64,000 nt of DNA from Rubellimicrobium sp. CFH 75288 (lineage in GTDB: Bacteria; Pseudomonadota; Alphaproteobacteria; Rhodobacterales; Rhodobacteraceae), in contig NZ_WYDP01000003.1 in NCBI RefSeq assembly GCF_009904055.1, forward strand, positions 124,001 to 188,000. The letters are read 5' to 3'. The notes beneath the pieces were generated by a model. It searched no databases, was not told the DNA's origin, and was given only the letters and a program-made list of their open reading frames with translations. A program made the position numbers and the translations under genes. Below, one piece after another: positions 1-7,887 of the stretch; the first letter of the stretch is position 1; every line of letters begins with the position of its first letter.

Positions 1-1094
1 CCAAGGAGGACCCCGCCTTCTGGGCGGAGATGGACGACCTGTGGACGCATTATGTGGGCCGCCCCTCGCCGCTCTACTTCGCGCCGCGCCTGACCGAACG
101 GCTGGGGGGGGCGAAGATCTACCTCAAGCGCGACGAGCTGAACCACACCGGCGCGCACAAGATCAACAACGTCCTGGGTCAGATCCTGCTGGCGCGCCGG
201 ATGGGCAAGACGCGCATCATTGCCGAGACGGGTGCGGGCCAGCACGGGGTGGCGACGGCGACGGTCTGCGCCAAGTTCGGGCTGCAATGCGTGGTCTACA
301 TGGGCGCGCACGACGTGGAGCGGCAGGCGCCGAACGTGTTCCGGATGCGGCTTCTCGGCGCGACGGTGATCCCCGTCACCTCGGGGCGCGGCACGCTCAA
401 GGACGCGATGAACGATGCGCTGCGCGACTGGGTGACGAACGTGCGCGACACGTTCTACTGCATCGGCACGGTGGCGGGCCCGCATCCCTATCCGGCGATG
501 GTGCGCGACTTTCAGAGCATCATCGGCAGGGAGGTCCGCTGGCAGATGGAGCAGGCCGAGGGACGCCTGCCCGACACGATCGTGGCCGCGATCGGGGGCG
601 GGTCGAACGCGATGGGGCTGTTCCACCCGTTCCTCGACGACCCTTCGGTCCGGATCATCGGGGTAGAGGCGGGCGGCAAGGGCGTGGACGACCGGATGGA
701 GCATTGCGCCTCGTTGACGGGGGGGCGGCCGGGCGTGCTGCACGGCAACAAGACCTATCTGCTCCAGGACGCGGACGGGCAGATCCTCGAGGGCTACTCG
801 ATCTCGGCGGGGCTCGACTATCCGGGAATCGGGCCGGAGCATGCCTGGCTGCGCGACATCGGCCGGGCGGAATACGTGGCCATCACCGACGCGGAGGCGC
901 TGGAGGCATTTCAGGTCCTGTGCGCGACGGAGGGAATCATCCCCGCGCTCGAGCCGTCTCACGCGCTTGCGCATGTGATGAAGATCGCGCCGGGGCTGCC
1001 GGCGGACCACCTCATCGTGATGAACCTCTGCGGTCGCGGCGACAAGGACATCTTCACCGTGGCCAAGGCGCTCGGGGTGGAGGTGCGGACCTGA
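1..1094 (+). CDS. trpB: Tryptophan synthase beta chain, 5' end cut by the window
   Basis: Catalyses condensation of indole with L-serine to tryptophan, as the PLP-dependent beta subunit of the cytosolic TrpA2B2 complex. The reading frame is open from base 3 and gives 363 residues; the family is usually about 400, so roughly 45 N-terminal residues lie outside the window. The first ATG at 30 is internal, because the conserved residues KEDPAFWAE precede it. The PLP lysine is in HTGAHKINN, and the phosphate-binding loop is GGGSNAMG. The C-terminal GRGDKD motif is intact. A short inverted repeat (1100-1113) follows the stop. Very secure assignment. Confidence 0.97.
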   Translation, partial: KEDPAFWAEMDDLWTHYVGRPSPLYFAPRLTERLGGAKIYLKRDELNHTGAHKINNVLGQILLARRMGKTRIIAETGAGQHGVATATVCAKFGLQCVVYMGAHDVERQAPNVFRMRLLGATVIPVTSGRGTLKDAMNDALRDWVTNVRDTFYCIGTVAGPHPYPAMVRDFQSIIGREVRWQMEQAEGRLPDTIVAAIGGGSNAMGLFHPFLDDPSVRIIGVEAGGKGVDDRMEHCASLTGGRPGVLHGNKTYLLQDADGQILEGYSISAGLDYPGIGPEHAWLRDIGRAEYVAITDAEALEAFQVLCATEGIIPALEPSHALAHVMKIAPGLPADHLIVMNLCGRGDKDIFTVAKALGVEVRT

Positions 1095-1099
1095 CCGCG

Positions 1100-1113
1100 T
1101 AAACCCCGGTTTA
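1100..1113. terminator. Short hairpin after trpB
   Basis: Perfect inverted repeat TAAACC-CC-GGTTTA, six base pairs with a two-base centre, six bases after the trpB stop. It has no long T run, so termination here is only a suggestion. Confidence 0.25.
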
Positions 1114-1239
1114 GGCGCATCGGCCTCGAAGCCAGCGCGGGGCCGGTCGGCCGTGCGGTCAATGGCGCCCGCGACGGCGGCGTGGCGCCTTGATCCTGCG
1201 GGTTGGACCGCGACGCGTGATCGGACGGGAGACGGGACG

Positions 1240-1731
1240 ATGCGATCGAAGTTGTTTGCGGCAGGATGCGCAGCCGTGGCGCTCTGGGCCGGTGCGGCGA
1301 CGGCACAGGTGCCGGTCGAGCGCCTTCTGCGGGAAGTGCGCGATCTGGGCTTCACGCCCGTCGCGGTGGAGGCCGAGGATCGGACGGTGCGGGTGGACGC
1401 GATCCGGGAGGCGCTGTTCGTGACGCTCCTCTACGACCGGGCGACGGGCGAACTTCTGTCCCATGCGGTCGGCCGGGGAGCCGACCGGGTCCTGGTGCAC
1501 GCGCCCGTGCCGCCGCTCCATGCCCCTGCACACGGTCTGCGCCGGCGGGGCGACGAGCCTGGGCGACATGGGCGCGGCCGCGGCTGGGACGATCATCCCC
1601 GCGACGATCGCGGGCGCAGCTGGCACGACGACCATCCTCACGACCGCGGACCCGGCCGCGGCCGCGGCTGGGACGACGATCCGGGCGAGCACGGCGGACG
1701 CGGACGCGGGCGAGGCCGAGGACGCGATTGA
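1240..1731 (+). CDS. Secreted PepSY-like protein with Arg/Gly/Asp/His-rich tail
   Basis: A 163-residue protein of unknown function. The ATG at 1240 is chosen because it opens a clear Sec signal peptide (MRSKLFAAG..., cleavage expected after ATAQ near residue 23) behind a GGGAGACGGG ribosome binding site; an upstream in-frame ATG at 1153 would bury it. Residues 24-90 resemble a small PepSY-type fold (VERLLREVRDLGFTPVAVE, then a beta-rich RVDAIREALFVTLLYD stretch). From about residue 95 the chain is low complexity, with repeated GRGRGWDD and DDHPHD motifs. Gene 1785-2159 has the same architecture and lies 53 bases downstream. A periplasmic metal or polyanion-binding role is possible for the tail, but this is inference. 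Confidence 0.75.
   Translation: MRSKLFAAGCAAVALWAGAATAQVPVERLLREVRDLGFTPVAVEAEDRTVRVDAIREALFVTLLYDRATGELLSHAVGRGADRVLVHAPVPPLHAPAHGLRRRGDEPGRHGRGRGWDDHPRDDRGRSWHDDHPHDRGPGRGRGWDDDPGEHGGRGRGRGRGRD
1574..1676 (+). repeat. In-frame 84-base tandem duplication in the PepSY-like gene
   Basis: A 19-base word, GCGGCCGCGGCTGGGACGA, occurs at 1574-1592 and exactly again at 1658-1676. The 84-base spacing is 28 codons, so both copies encode GRGWDD in the same frame. The DNA between the copies is a diverged version of the same low-complexity coding sequence. This looks like tandem duplication within the tail. Confidence 0.7.
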
Positions 1732-1784
1732 GATCGGGACGAACGCCTGACACAAGGGAACGGACGGCAGAGCCGGGGGGGACC

Positions 1785-2159
1785 ATGGACACCCGCAGGC
1801 GGTTCGTGCTGGCGCTGGGCCTGTGGCTTGTCGGAGCGGCGTCGGCGGCTGGGCAATCCCCCGCCGATGCCGTGGTCGCGCAGTTGCGTGAACAGGGCTA
1901 TGTGCAGTTCGAGGTGACGCGAACGCTTCTGGGCCGTATCAGGGTTGTCGCAAGCGGGCCGCCGGGCTGGCGGGAGATCGTCTTCAGTCCCGCAACCGGG
2001 GAGATCCTGCGCGACTACTGGAGCGCATCGGGAGGCAGGGCCGCGATGCCGAGGGTGTTCGACAGGACGGACGACAACCGTCCGTCGGAGGGAGGGCAGG
2101 GTCGCGGGCGGGGCCGGGGCCGGGGTGGAGACGATGGCGACGATGATGACGACGACTGA
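1785..2159 (+). CDS. Secreted PepSY-like protein with poly-Asp tail
   Basis: A 124-residue protein. The ATG at 1785 follows a G-rich ribosome binding site (CCGGGGGGGACC) and opens a signal peptide MDTRRRFVLALGLWLVGAAS ending near AAGQ. Residues 26-75 (ADAVVAQLREQGYVQFEV, then LLGRIRVVASGPPGWREIVF and ATGEILRDYW) fit a PepSY-like domain, an inhibitory or ligand-binding fold seen in many exported proteins. The tail is GRGRGRGRGGDD followed by a run of aspartates, so it is strongly acidic at the very end. It follows a similar gene in the same direction and probably shares its transcript. Substrate and partner are unknown. Confidence 0.75.
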   Translation: MDTRRRFVLALGLWLVGAASAAGQSPADAVVAQLREQGYVQFEVTRTLLGRIRVVASGPPGWREIVFSPATGEILRDYWSASGGRAAMPRVFDRTDDNRPSEGGQGRGRGRGRGGDDGDDDDDD

Positions 2160-2201
2160 AGTCTGAGACTGGCGGCGCCGAACAGGGAGAGGGGCCTCCC
2201 C

Positions 2202-2732
2202 GTGCCATCACGCCTGACCATCGCCACGATCCTCGGGGTCCAAGCGGCTTCGGCCGCCCTCTTCATCACGCAGATCGTCTGCTCGATCCTCGGCATCGCG
2301 CCCTTTGCCTGGGTCGTGCACGAACTCACGGAGATCGCCGCCGTCGTCGGGCTGATCCTCGGCGCCGGCATGGGGGCGCTGCTGCTGCGGCGGAGCCACC
2401 TGCGCACGCAGGCGGCCGAGGCGCGTCTGCGGGCGGCCTCGGGGGCCTTCATGGAGCTTCTGGACGAGCGGTTCGCCGAATGGCGCCTGACCCCGGCCGA
2501 GCGCGACGTGGCGCTGTTCGCCATCAAGGGCATGAGCACGAGCGAGATCGCCGGACTGCGCGGCGTCAGCGAGGGAACCGTCAAGGCGCAGACCGCCGCC
2601 ATCTATCGCAAGGCGGGCGTCAGCGGGCGGCCGCAGCTCCTGTCGCTCTTCATCGAGGATCTGATGGCCGGTCCGGTCCTGCCCGGGGAGGCACCGGCCG
2701 GGCAGGCGCTGGCTCAGTCGTCGGGCCGGTGA
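2202..2732 (+). CDS. Membrane-anchored LuxR-type transcriptional regulator
   Basis: A 176-residue protein starting at GTG 2202 behind a good ribosome binding site (CAGGGAGAGG). Two hydrophobic segments, about residues 7-32 and 42-62, are followed by a short basic stretch LLLRRSHLR and a cytoplasmic part. The C-terminal half is a LuxR/GerE helix-turn-helix: LTPAERDVALFAIKG, then STSEIAGLRGVSEGTVKAQ. There is no receiver or autoinducer domain, so any signal must be sensed by the membrane part or a partner. It lies 42 bases after the two PepSY-like genes and may control them or be controlled with them. Its 3' end overlaps the convergent DUF2237 gene by 19 bases. Confidence 0.85.
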   Translation: MPSRLTIATILGVQAASAALFITQIVCSILGIAPFAWVVHELTEIAAVVGLILGAGMGALLLRRSHLRTQAAEARLRAASGAFMELLDERFAEWRLTPAERDVALFAIKGMSTSEIAGLRGVSEGTVKAQTAAIYRKAGVSGRPQLLSLFIEDLMAGPVLPGEAPAGQALAQSSGR

Positions 2733-3106
2733 TCGACCGCGTGCTCCTGCAGCACGGCCAGAGGCACCACCTCGAGCGCCCGCCGGTGCGTCGCCCTCAG
2801 CCGCACGGGCGGCGCGCAGCCCTCCTCGTGCGCCTGCAGGAAGCGTGCCGCACAGATACACCAGCTGTCCCCCGGTTTCAGGCCCGGAAAGCGGAACTCG
2901 GGCCGCGGCGTGCTCAGGTCGTTGCCGACATAGCGGGAGAAGGCAAGGAATTCCGCGGTCATCGTGGCGCAGACGGTATGCGAGCCGCGATCCTCCGGGC
3001 AGGTGTCGCAGGTGCCGTTGCGGAAGAAGCCCGTGACCGGATCGACGGAACAGGCTTCCAGGGCGCCGCCGAGAACGTTGATGCTGTCGTCCATCCGCAG
3101 GGTCAT
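2714..3106 (-). CDS. DUF2237 family protein
   Basis: A 130-residue protein (126 if the second ATG at 3094 is used) matching the DUF2237 family, whose function is unknown. Family-typical pieces are visible: NVLGGALEAC, PVTGFFRNGTCDT, GSHTVCATMT, FLAFSRYVGNDL and PGDSWCICAARFLQA. Five cysteines, two in TCDTC and two in CICA, suggest metal or redox chemistry, but no activity is established. It sits 65 bases downstream of pth on the same strand. The annotation rests on whole-length similarity remembered for the family, not on a known mechanism. Confidence 0.85.
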   Translation of the reverse strand: MTLRMDDSINVLGGALEACSVDPVTGFFRNGTCDTCPEDRGSHTVCATMTAEFLAFSRYVGNDLSTPRPEFRFPGLKPGDSWCICAARFLQAHEEGCAPPVRLRATHRRALEVVPLAVLQEHAVDHRPDD

Positions 3107-3170
3107 GGCGCTGGCTTTCGCTGGAATCGGAACAAGACAGGATGGTGTTCCGCGACGACCGGACAAGGCG

Positions 3171-3860
3171 TCAGCGGAAGCGGTCCGCAAGCCGCTGGAG
3201 CATCGTCCGCCCGTCCGGCGCCGTGTCGTCCGCGTCCGCTGCCGCGGAGGGGGCCGGGGGACGCGGCTCCGGTCGGGGTTTCGACGACCGGGGCGGATGG
3301 AGCCGCAGCGCCACGCGGTTGAGAAAGGCGGTGCCGTCCCCCCGGGCAAGATCCGGCGCCCCGTCCGCGATCCCCCGCAGGAGATCGTCGAGCCAGCCGG
3401 CCTCGGCCTTGGCGAAGTCGTGCAGCACATAGCCTGCCACGGCATCCTTGTGTCCCGGATGCCCGACGCCGAGCCGGACGCGGCGGAAGTCCGGTCCCAG
3501 ATGGGCCTGGATGGAGCGCAGGCCGTTGTGCCCGGCATGGCCGCCACCATCCTTGACCTTCAGGCGGCCGGGCGGCAGGTCGATCTCGTCGTGGAACACG
3601 ACGATCTCGGCGGGCGCGATCCGGTGGAAACGCGCAGCCTCGGCCACCGACTGGCCCGAGAGGTTCATGAAGGTCTGCGGCTTGAGCAGAAGGACGCGCT
3701 CGCCCCCGATGACGCCGTCCGCAACCAGTCCCTGGAAGCGGCTCCGCCAAGGCCCGATGCCGTGAGCTTCGGCGATCCGGTCGAGCGCCATGAAGCCGAT
3801 ATTGTGCCGGTTGCCCGCGTGGCGCGGTCCGGGATTGCCAAGGCCGACCCAGAGTTTCAT
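3171..3860 (-). CDS. pth: Peptidyl-tRNA hydrolase
   Basis: Cleaves peptidyl-tRNAs released prematurely from ribosomes, recycling tRNA in the cytoplasm. The start is the ATG at 3860, which gives [11 protein letters not shown], the family N-terminus. Active-site features are present: the catalytic His in NRHNIGF, FMNLSG, and [18 protein letters not shown] followed by GHNGLRS. The protein is 229 residues, longer than the about 195 of enterobacterial Pth; the extra C-terminal 35 or so are proline and basic rich, as in many alphaproteobacterial homologues. rplY lies upstream on the same strand, the usual rplY-pth order. Confidence 0.96.
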   Translation of the reverse strand: MKLWVGLGNPGPRHAGNRHNIGFMALDRIAEAHGIGPWRSRFQGLVADGVIGGERVLLLKPQTFMNLSGQSVAEAARFHRIAPAEIVVFHDEIDLPPGRLKVKDGGGHAGHNGLRSIQAHLGPDFRRVRLGVGHPGHKDAVAGYVLHDFAKAEAGWLDDLLRGIADGAPDLARGDGTAFLNRVALRLHPPRSSKPRPEPRPPAPSAAADADDTAPDGRTMLQRLADRFR

Positions 3861-3956
3861 GGCAGGCGTTCTAGCGTCCCGGCCCCTCAGCGCCAACTCC
3901 CCGGAAGGGAACGGGGCCCCGCAGGACCCCGTCCACTGCACGGGATCGACGGAGCC

Positions 3957-4568
3957 CTATTCGGCGGCAGGCTCGTCCACGGCGTCGGCGGCCCGCAGGC
4001 CCGAGGGAGCCGAGATGTTCGCGATCACGAAGTTGCGGTCGATGGTCGGTCGCACGCCGGCCGGCAGGGCAACGTCGTTGATGTGGATGACATCGCCCAC
4101 CTCGCGGCCCGTGAGGTCCACGGTGATGTGGTCGGGAATGTCGCCTGCCGTCACTTCCAGCTCGACCTGGGGACGCACCACGACCAGCGTCCCGCCCCGC
4201 TTGAGACCGGGCGAGGCGGAGTGATTCTCGAACTGCACGTCGATGCGCAGGTTGATGCGCGTGGACGGCGAGATCCGCAGGAAGTCCACATGCGTCGGCA
4301 GGTCCTTGACGACGTGGCGCTGCACGCCGCGGCAGACGACGCGCTGGTCCTCGTGCCCCTCGATCTTGAGGTTGAACAGCGTGGACAGGAAATGCCCGGC
4401 CTTCAGCCGTTTCATCAGGACGTTGAACGGAATGCGGATCGGCAGGGGCTCCTGCCCTCCGCCATAGACGATGCCAGGCACGTCGCCGTCGCGGCGAGTC
4501 TGACGGGCGGCCCCCTTGCCCGTCCCCGTCCGCACCGTGGCGACGAGATCGGGGATCTCACCAGCCAT
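3957..4568 (-). CDS. rplY: 50S ribosomal protein L25/general stress protein Ctc
   Basis: Binds 5S rRNA in the large ribosomal subunit. At 203 residues it is the long TL5/CTC form: an N-terminal L25 beta-barrel domain (about 5-95, with [21 protein letters not shown] typed as [10 protein letters not shown] then [10 protein letters not shown]) and a C-terminal CTC domain ([18 protein letters not shown] and [15 protein letters not shown]). The start is ATG 4568 with a GGAGC ribosome binding site. The leader can fold into two mutually exclusive hairpins (4584-4617) just upstream. Divergent from the MFS gene at 4735, and upstream of pth with a 96-base gap. Confidence 0.96.
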   Translation of the reverse strand: MAGEIPDLVATVRTGTGKGAARQTRRDGDVPGIVYGGGQEPLPIRIPFNVLMKRLKAGHFLSTLFNLKIEGHEDQRVVCRGVQRHVVKDLPTHVDFLRISPSTRINLRIDVQFENHSASPGLKRGGTLVVVRPQVELEVTAGDIPDHITVDLTGREVGDVIHINDVALPAGVRPTIDRNFVIANISAPSGLRAADAVDEPAAE

Positions 4569-4583
4569 TGGGTTGCTCCATCA

Positions 4584-4617
4584 TTGGAGGGGCGGCCCTC
4601 CAAGGGTGTGCCGCCCC
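4584..4617 (-). promoter_or_regulatory. Alternative hairpins in the rplY 5' leader
   Basis: On the plus strand TTGGAGGG (4584-4591) pairs perfectly with CCCTCCAA (4596-4603) around a four-base loop. GGGGCGGC (4589-4596) pairs equally well with GCCGCCCC (4610-4617). The arms overlap, so only one stem can form at a time. The first ends 16 bases upstream of the rplY start and next to its ribosome binding site. A switch or autoregulatory role is inference. Confidence 0.4.
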
Positions 4618-4734
4618 GGTTGAGGGCGCCCCCATACCGCGAGGCTCGCCCGAAGGAAACCCCTCGCCTGCCGGAGCCTTGCCCCTGCGTCCGGCCGCTG
4701 GCACAAGCGGGCACGCATCAGGGAGGCGCCGCCC

Positions 4735-5898
4735 ATGTCCGTGCTGAACGCCGTCCGCCTGGCCGCGGCGCCCTCCCGCGCCTTTGCGGCGCTGGGCGGC
4801 TTCTGGGGCTGCTTTGCAGGCTATGTGCCCGAGATCAAGGCGGGGCTCGATGTGGGCGACGGCACGTTCGGGCTGCTGCTCCTCGGATCGGCCACGGGAC
4901 TCGTCTCGGCGATGTGGCTGGCTCCGGCCGTGGACCGGGCGCTGGGTGCCCGGGCCATGCAGGTGCTGGCCGTCCTGTTCGCGGCGGTTTGGCTTCTGCC
5001 GGGTTCCGTGGGAAGTCCCGCGCTGTTCTTCGCCGTTCTCCTTCTGGTCGGGCTCACCTCGGGGCTTCTGGACGTCGTGATGAATGCGCGCACCTCCGAA
5101 CTCGAGGCCGTGCACGGCCGGTCGCTGATGAACGCGGCCCATGCGATGTTCTCGGTGGGCTACACGCTCGGAGCGGTCTGGGCTGGTCTGGCGCGGGAGA
5201 TGGGTCTGCCGGCGGTGGCGGCCCTCCTGACGGTGGGGGTGCTCGTGACGGCGGTCCTCGTGCCCCGGATGCACCTTGTGCCCGTTCGGGCGCCGGTTCC
5301 CGCCTCCGGGCGCGGAGCCTGGCCTGTCCTGCCCGTCCTGCTCTGCGGAGGCGTGGTCCTGTCGGCCTTCATGACCGAGGCGGCAACCGAAGCGTGGTCG
5401 GCACTGCACATCGAGCGAACGCTGGGCGGCCGCGCCGCCGAGGGTGCGCTGGGGCCGGCGATGCTGGGGCTCACCATGGCGATCGGACGGTTCGGCGGAC
5501 AGGCCGTGGCCGAGCGCCTGAAGGAGGTGCAGGTGGTGGTGGCGGCCTCCGCTCTGGCCGCGTCGGGGGCGCTGGTCGCCGCGTGGGCCGTCGCGCCCTG
5601 GATGGCGCAGGCGGGTTTCGGCCTGTTCGGGCTCGGCGTGTCCGTCATCGGACCCATGGGCCTCGCGCTGGTCGGCAAGCTGGTCGCGCCGCACTGGCGG
5701 ACCGAGGCGATCAGCAAGGCCGCCGTCATGGGCTTCTCGGGCTTCTTCTTCGCACCGGTGGTCATGGGCCTCGTGAGCGAGGCGGCGGGTCTGCGGGTGG
5801 CCTTCACGCTGGTGGCGGTCCTGGTCGCGGCGGCTGCGCCGCTGGCCGTCGTCCTGTCGCTGCGTCAGCCTGCGGGCGCCAGCCAGCGGGCGGCATAG
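4735..5898 (+). CDS. Major facilitator superfamily transporter
   Basis: A 387-residue inner-membrane protein with about twelve hydrophobic segments in two halves. The first cytoplasmic loop has LVSAMWLAPAVDRALGAR, which is a relaxed MFS loop motif. LVGLTSGLLDVVMNARTSEL after segment 4 resembles the YbjJ/FucP-like branch of the superfamily. The ATG at 4735 follows CAGGGAGGCGCC, a good ribosome binding site. It is convergent with the amylosucrase-like gene, overlapping it by 34 bases at the stops. The substrate cannot be read from the sequence; a sugar or drug-type solute is possible. Confidence 0.85.
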   Translation: MSVLNAVRLAAAPSRAFAALGGFWGCFAGYVPEIKAGLDVGDGTFGLLLLGSATGLVSAMWLAPAVDRALGARAMQVLAVLFAAVWLLPGSVGSPALFFAVLLLVGLTSGLLDVVMNARTSELEAVHGRSLMNAAHAMFSVGYTLGAVWAGLAREMGLPAVAALLTVGVLVTAVLVPRMHLVPVRAPVPASGRGAWPVLPVLLCGGVVLSAFMTEAATEAWSALHIERTLGGRAAEGALGPAMLGLTMAIGRFGGQAVAERLKEVQVVVAASALAASGALVAAWAVAPWMAQAGFGLFGLGVSVIGPMGLALVGKLVAPHWRTEAISKAAVMGFSGFFFAPVVMGLVSEAAGLRVAFTLVAVLVAAAAPLAVVLSLRQPAGASQRAA

Positions 5899-7850
5899 GG
5901 CGGCAGGTCGAGCCGCCCCTCCGGCGCCTCGACGGTGCCGCCCCAGAGACGGTCGTGCCACGGTCCCGTGCCAATGGGCAGGCGGCCTGCGGGCACCAAT
6001 GCGGGATGCTCGGTGAAGTTGAAGAGCCCGAGGACGGGAACCGCCTCGTGGGGGCGCAACACCGAAAAGAGCGCCCGGTCGCCCAGATCGACCACGCGCG
6101 TGGGAACGTGTCCGGCGAGGGACGGGCAGGCCGCCCGCGCCGCCAGGATGGTCCTGAGCCCGGCGGCAATGCGCGCGGCCGGGCTGTCGGGCTGGGACAG
6201 CCCCTCCTCGAGGGCGACCCAGTCCATGCGCGGCCGGTGCAGCCAGCGGCCGTCCGCCGCCAGATGCGGATCGCTGCGGAAGGACGGATCGTTGAGCAGG
6301 CCGATTTCGTCCCCCATGAACACGAGCGGAATCCCGCCATGGACGGCGATCAGCGCGTGGAGCATCAGGATGCGTGCCACGGCGTCGTCGATCCGGCCGG
6401 TCTCGCCCGACTCGAGGGCGACCTCCAGTCCGGCCAGCGACGCCAGCGTGCCGTTTGTGCGTCGGTCTCCTGTCACGGGATCGGGCTGAAAATCCTCGCC
6501 GCGCGCGAAGGAGCCGGGAAACGAGCCGTTGTAGAAATCTGCCAGAAAGGCCCTGTGGGCCGGGGCCGACAGGTCCGGGATGCCGGCGGCATCTTCGTCC
6601 GTGATGGCCCAGCCGATGTCGTCATGGCAGCGCAGATAGGTGACCCAGGTGGCGCGGCGGAAGCCCTCGGGAAAGTGCCGCCCCAGCACATGTGTCATCA
6701 GGCGCGTGTCCCGCGCAGCCAGCGAGGACCAGGCCTGCACCATCAGGCTGTTGTGATAGGCCAGCTGGCAGACGCGTCCCTCGTGCCGTCCCTGGCCCAG
6801 ATAGGCGACGAGGTCACGGGGGCCGACGATCGCCTCGGCCTTGTGGATCACCGCCGGGGCCGCGGCGCGTGTGGCCTGGACGAGGATCTGGAGCAGGTCG
6901 TGGACTTCGGGGAGGTTCTGACAGGTCGTTCCCAGCCGCTTCCACAGAAAGGCGACCGCATCGAGCCGGAACACCTCCACCCCCCGGTTGGCGAGGGTCA
7001 TGATGATGTCGAGAAACGCGAGAAGGACCTCCGGGTTCTCCCAGTTGAGATCCCACTGGAAGGTGTTGAAGGTCGTCCAGACCCAGCGGCCCATCGTCGG
7101 CTCCCATGTGAAGGAGCCGGGTGCCTGCGCGGGAAAGATGTCGGGCAGGGTCTCCGCATAGCGCCGCGGAAGGGTGTCGTCCTCGAACAGCCGGTAGAAG
7201 GCCCGGTAATGCGGATCGTCCGCCCGCGCGGCCTCGGCCCAGCGATGCTCGCGCGCCGTGTGGTTGAGCACCAAGTCGATGCAGAGCGAGATGCCGTTCG
7301 CCCGGAGGGTTCGCGCGGCCGCCTCGAGATCGTCGATGCTGCCCAGGCGCGGATCGGTCTCGGTGTAGTCCATGACGGCATAGCCGCCGTCGCTGTCGCC
7401 GGGGCGTGGCAGGAGACAGGGCATCAGGTGCAGGTAGGTGATCCCCAGCGTCCTGAGATAGGGGATCCGGTCGGGCAGGTCCCGAAAGGTTCCGGCAAAG
7501 CGGTCGACATAGCAGACATAGCCCGCCATCCGCTCGGAGAGGAACCATTCGGGGTCCACGTCCCGCTCGAGATCGAGCGCGCGCAGGTCCTGCGGCCGCG
7601 CGCGCCAGTGCGCGTACAGCAGATCGCGCATCCTGCCCAGAAGGGCGTCCACGTCGTGCGCCGGCGCGTAGAGGCGATGAAGCGGTCCCTCGATCTCGCG
7701 CAGCGCCCGCCGCCAGCGCAGCTCGAAGAGGGGGTGGGCTGCCCGCGGGCGGGGTCGCGGGCGGGGGAGCGATGGATCGGCCGGACCGGCCCCTTCGCGG
7801 GCGGCCCTGACGAACTTCTGCGCCGGCGGCGAGGGGTCGCGGTCGCTCAT
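5865..7850 (-). CDS. Amylosucrase-like GH13 alpha-glucosyltransferase
   Basis: A 661-residue glycoside hydrolase family 13 protein, close in length and layout to amylosucrase (subfamily GH13_4), which builds alpha-1,4-glucan from sucrose. After a proline/arginine-rich start there is a helical N-domain (about 40-110), then the catalytic barrel. The four GH13 motifs are visible: DLVLNHT, VEVFRLDAVAF (nucleophile Asp), HKAEAIVG (acid/base Glu) and YLRCHDDIGW. The sequence PEWFLSERMAGYVCYVDRFA and the motif LMPCLLPRPGDSDGGYAV are typical of amylosucrases. No signal peptide is seen. A sucrose hydrolase or related specificity is possible. Confidence 0.88.
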   Translation of the reverse strand: MSDRDPSPPAQKFVRAAREGAGPADPSLPRPRPRPRAAHPLFELRWRRALREIEGPLHRLYAPAHDVDALLGRMRDLLYAHWRARPQDLRALDLERDVDPEWFLSERMAGYVCYVDRFAGTFRDLPDRIPYLRTLGITYLHLMPCLLPRPGDSDGGYAVMDYTETDPRLGSIDDLEAAARTLRANGISLCIDLVLNHTAREHRWAEAARADDPHYRAFYRLFEDDTLPRRYAETLPDIFPAQAPGSFTWEPTMGRWVWTTFNTFQWDLNWENPEVLLAFLDIIMTLANRGVEVFRLDAVAFLWKRLGTTCQNLPEVHDLLQILVQATRAAAPAVIHKAEAIVGPRDLVAYLGQGRHEGRVCQLAYHNSLMVQAWSSLAARDTRLMTHVLGRHFPEGFRRATWVTYLRCHDDIGWAITDEDAAGIPDLSAPAHRAFLADFYNGSFPGSFARGEDFQPDPVTGDRRTNGTLASLAGLEVALESGETGRIDDAVARILMLHALIAVHGGIPLVFMGDEIGLLNDPSFRSDPHLAADGRWLHRPRMDWVALEEGLSQPDSPAARIAAGLRTILAARAACPSLAGHVPTRVVDLGDRALFSVLRPHEAVPVLGLFNFTEHPALVPAGRLPIGTGPWHDRLWGGTVEAPEGRLDLPPYAARWLAPAG

Positions 7851-7887
7851 GGCTGCCGCGGTTCCGCGCTCGCGCCGGATGCCCCGA

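Noticed and set aside
1153-1239. Upstream ATG 1153 for the first PepSY-like gene
   Set aside because: It would add 29 residues before the signal peptide; ATG 1240 has a better ribosome binding site and a correct signal-peptide N-terminus.
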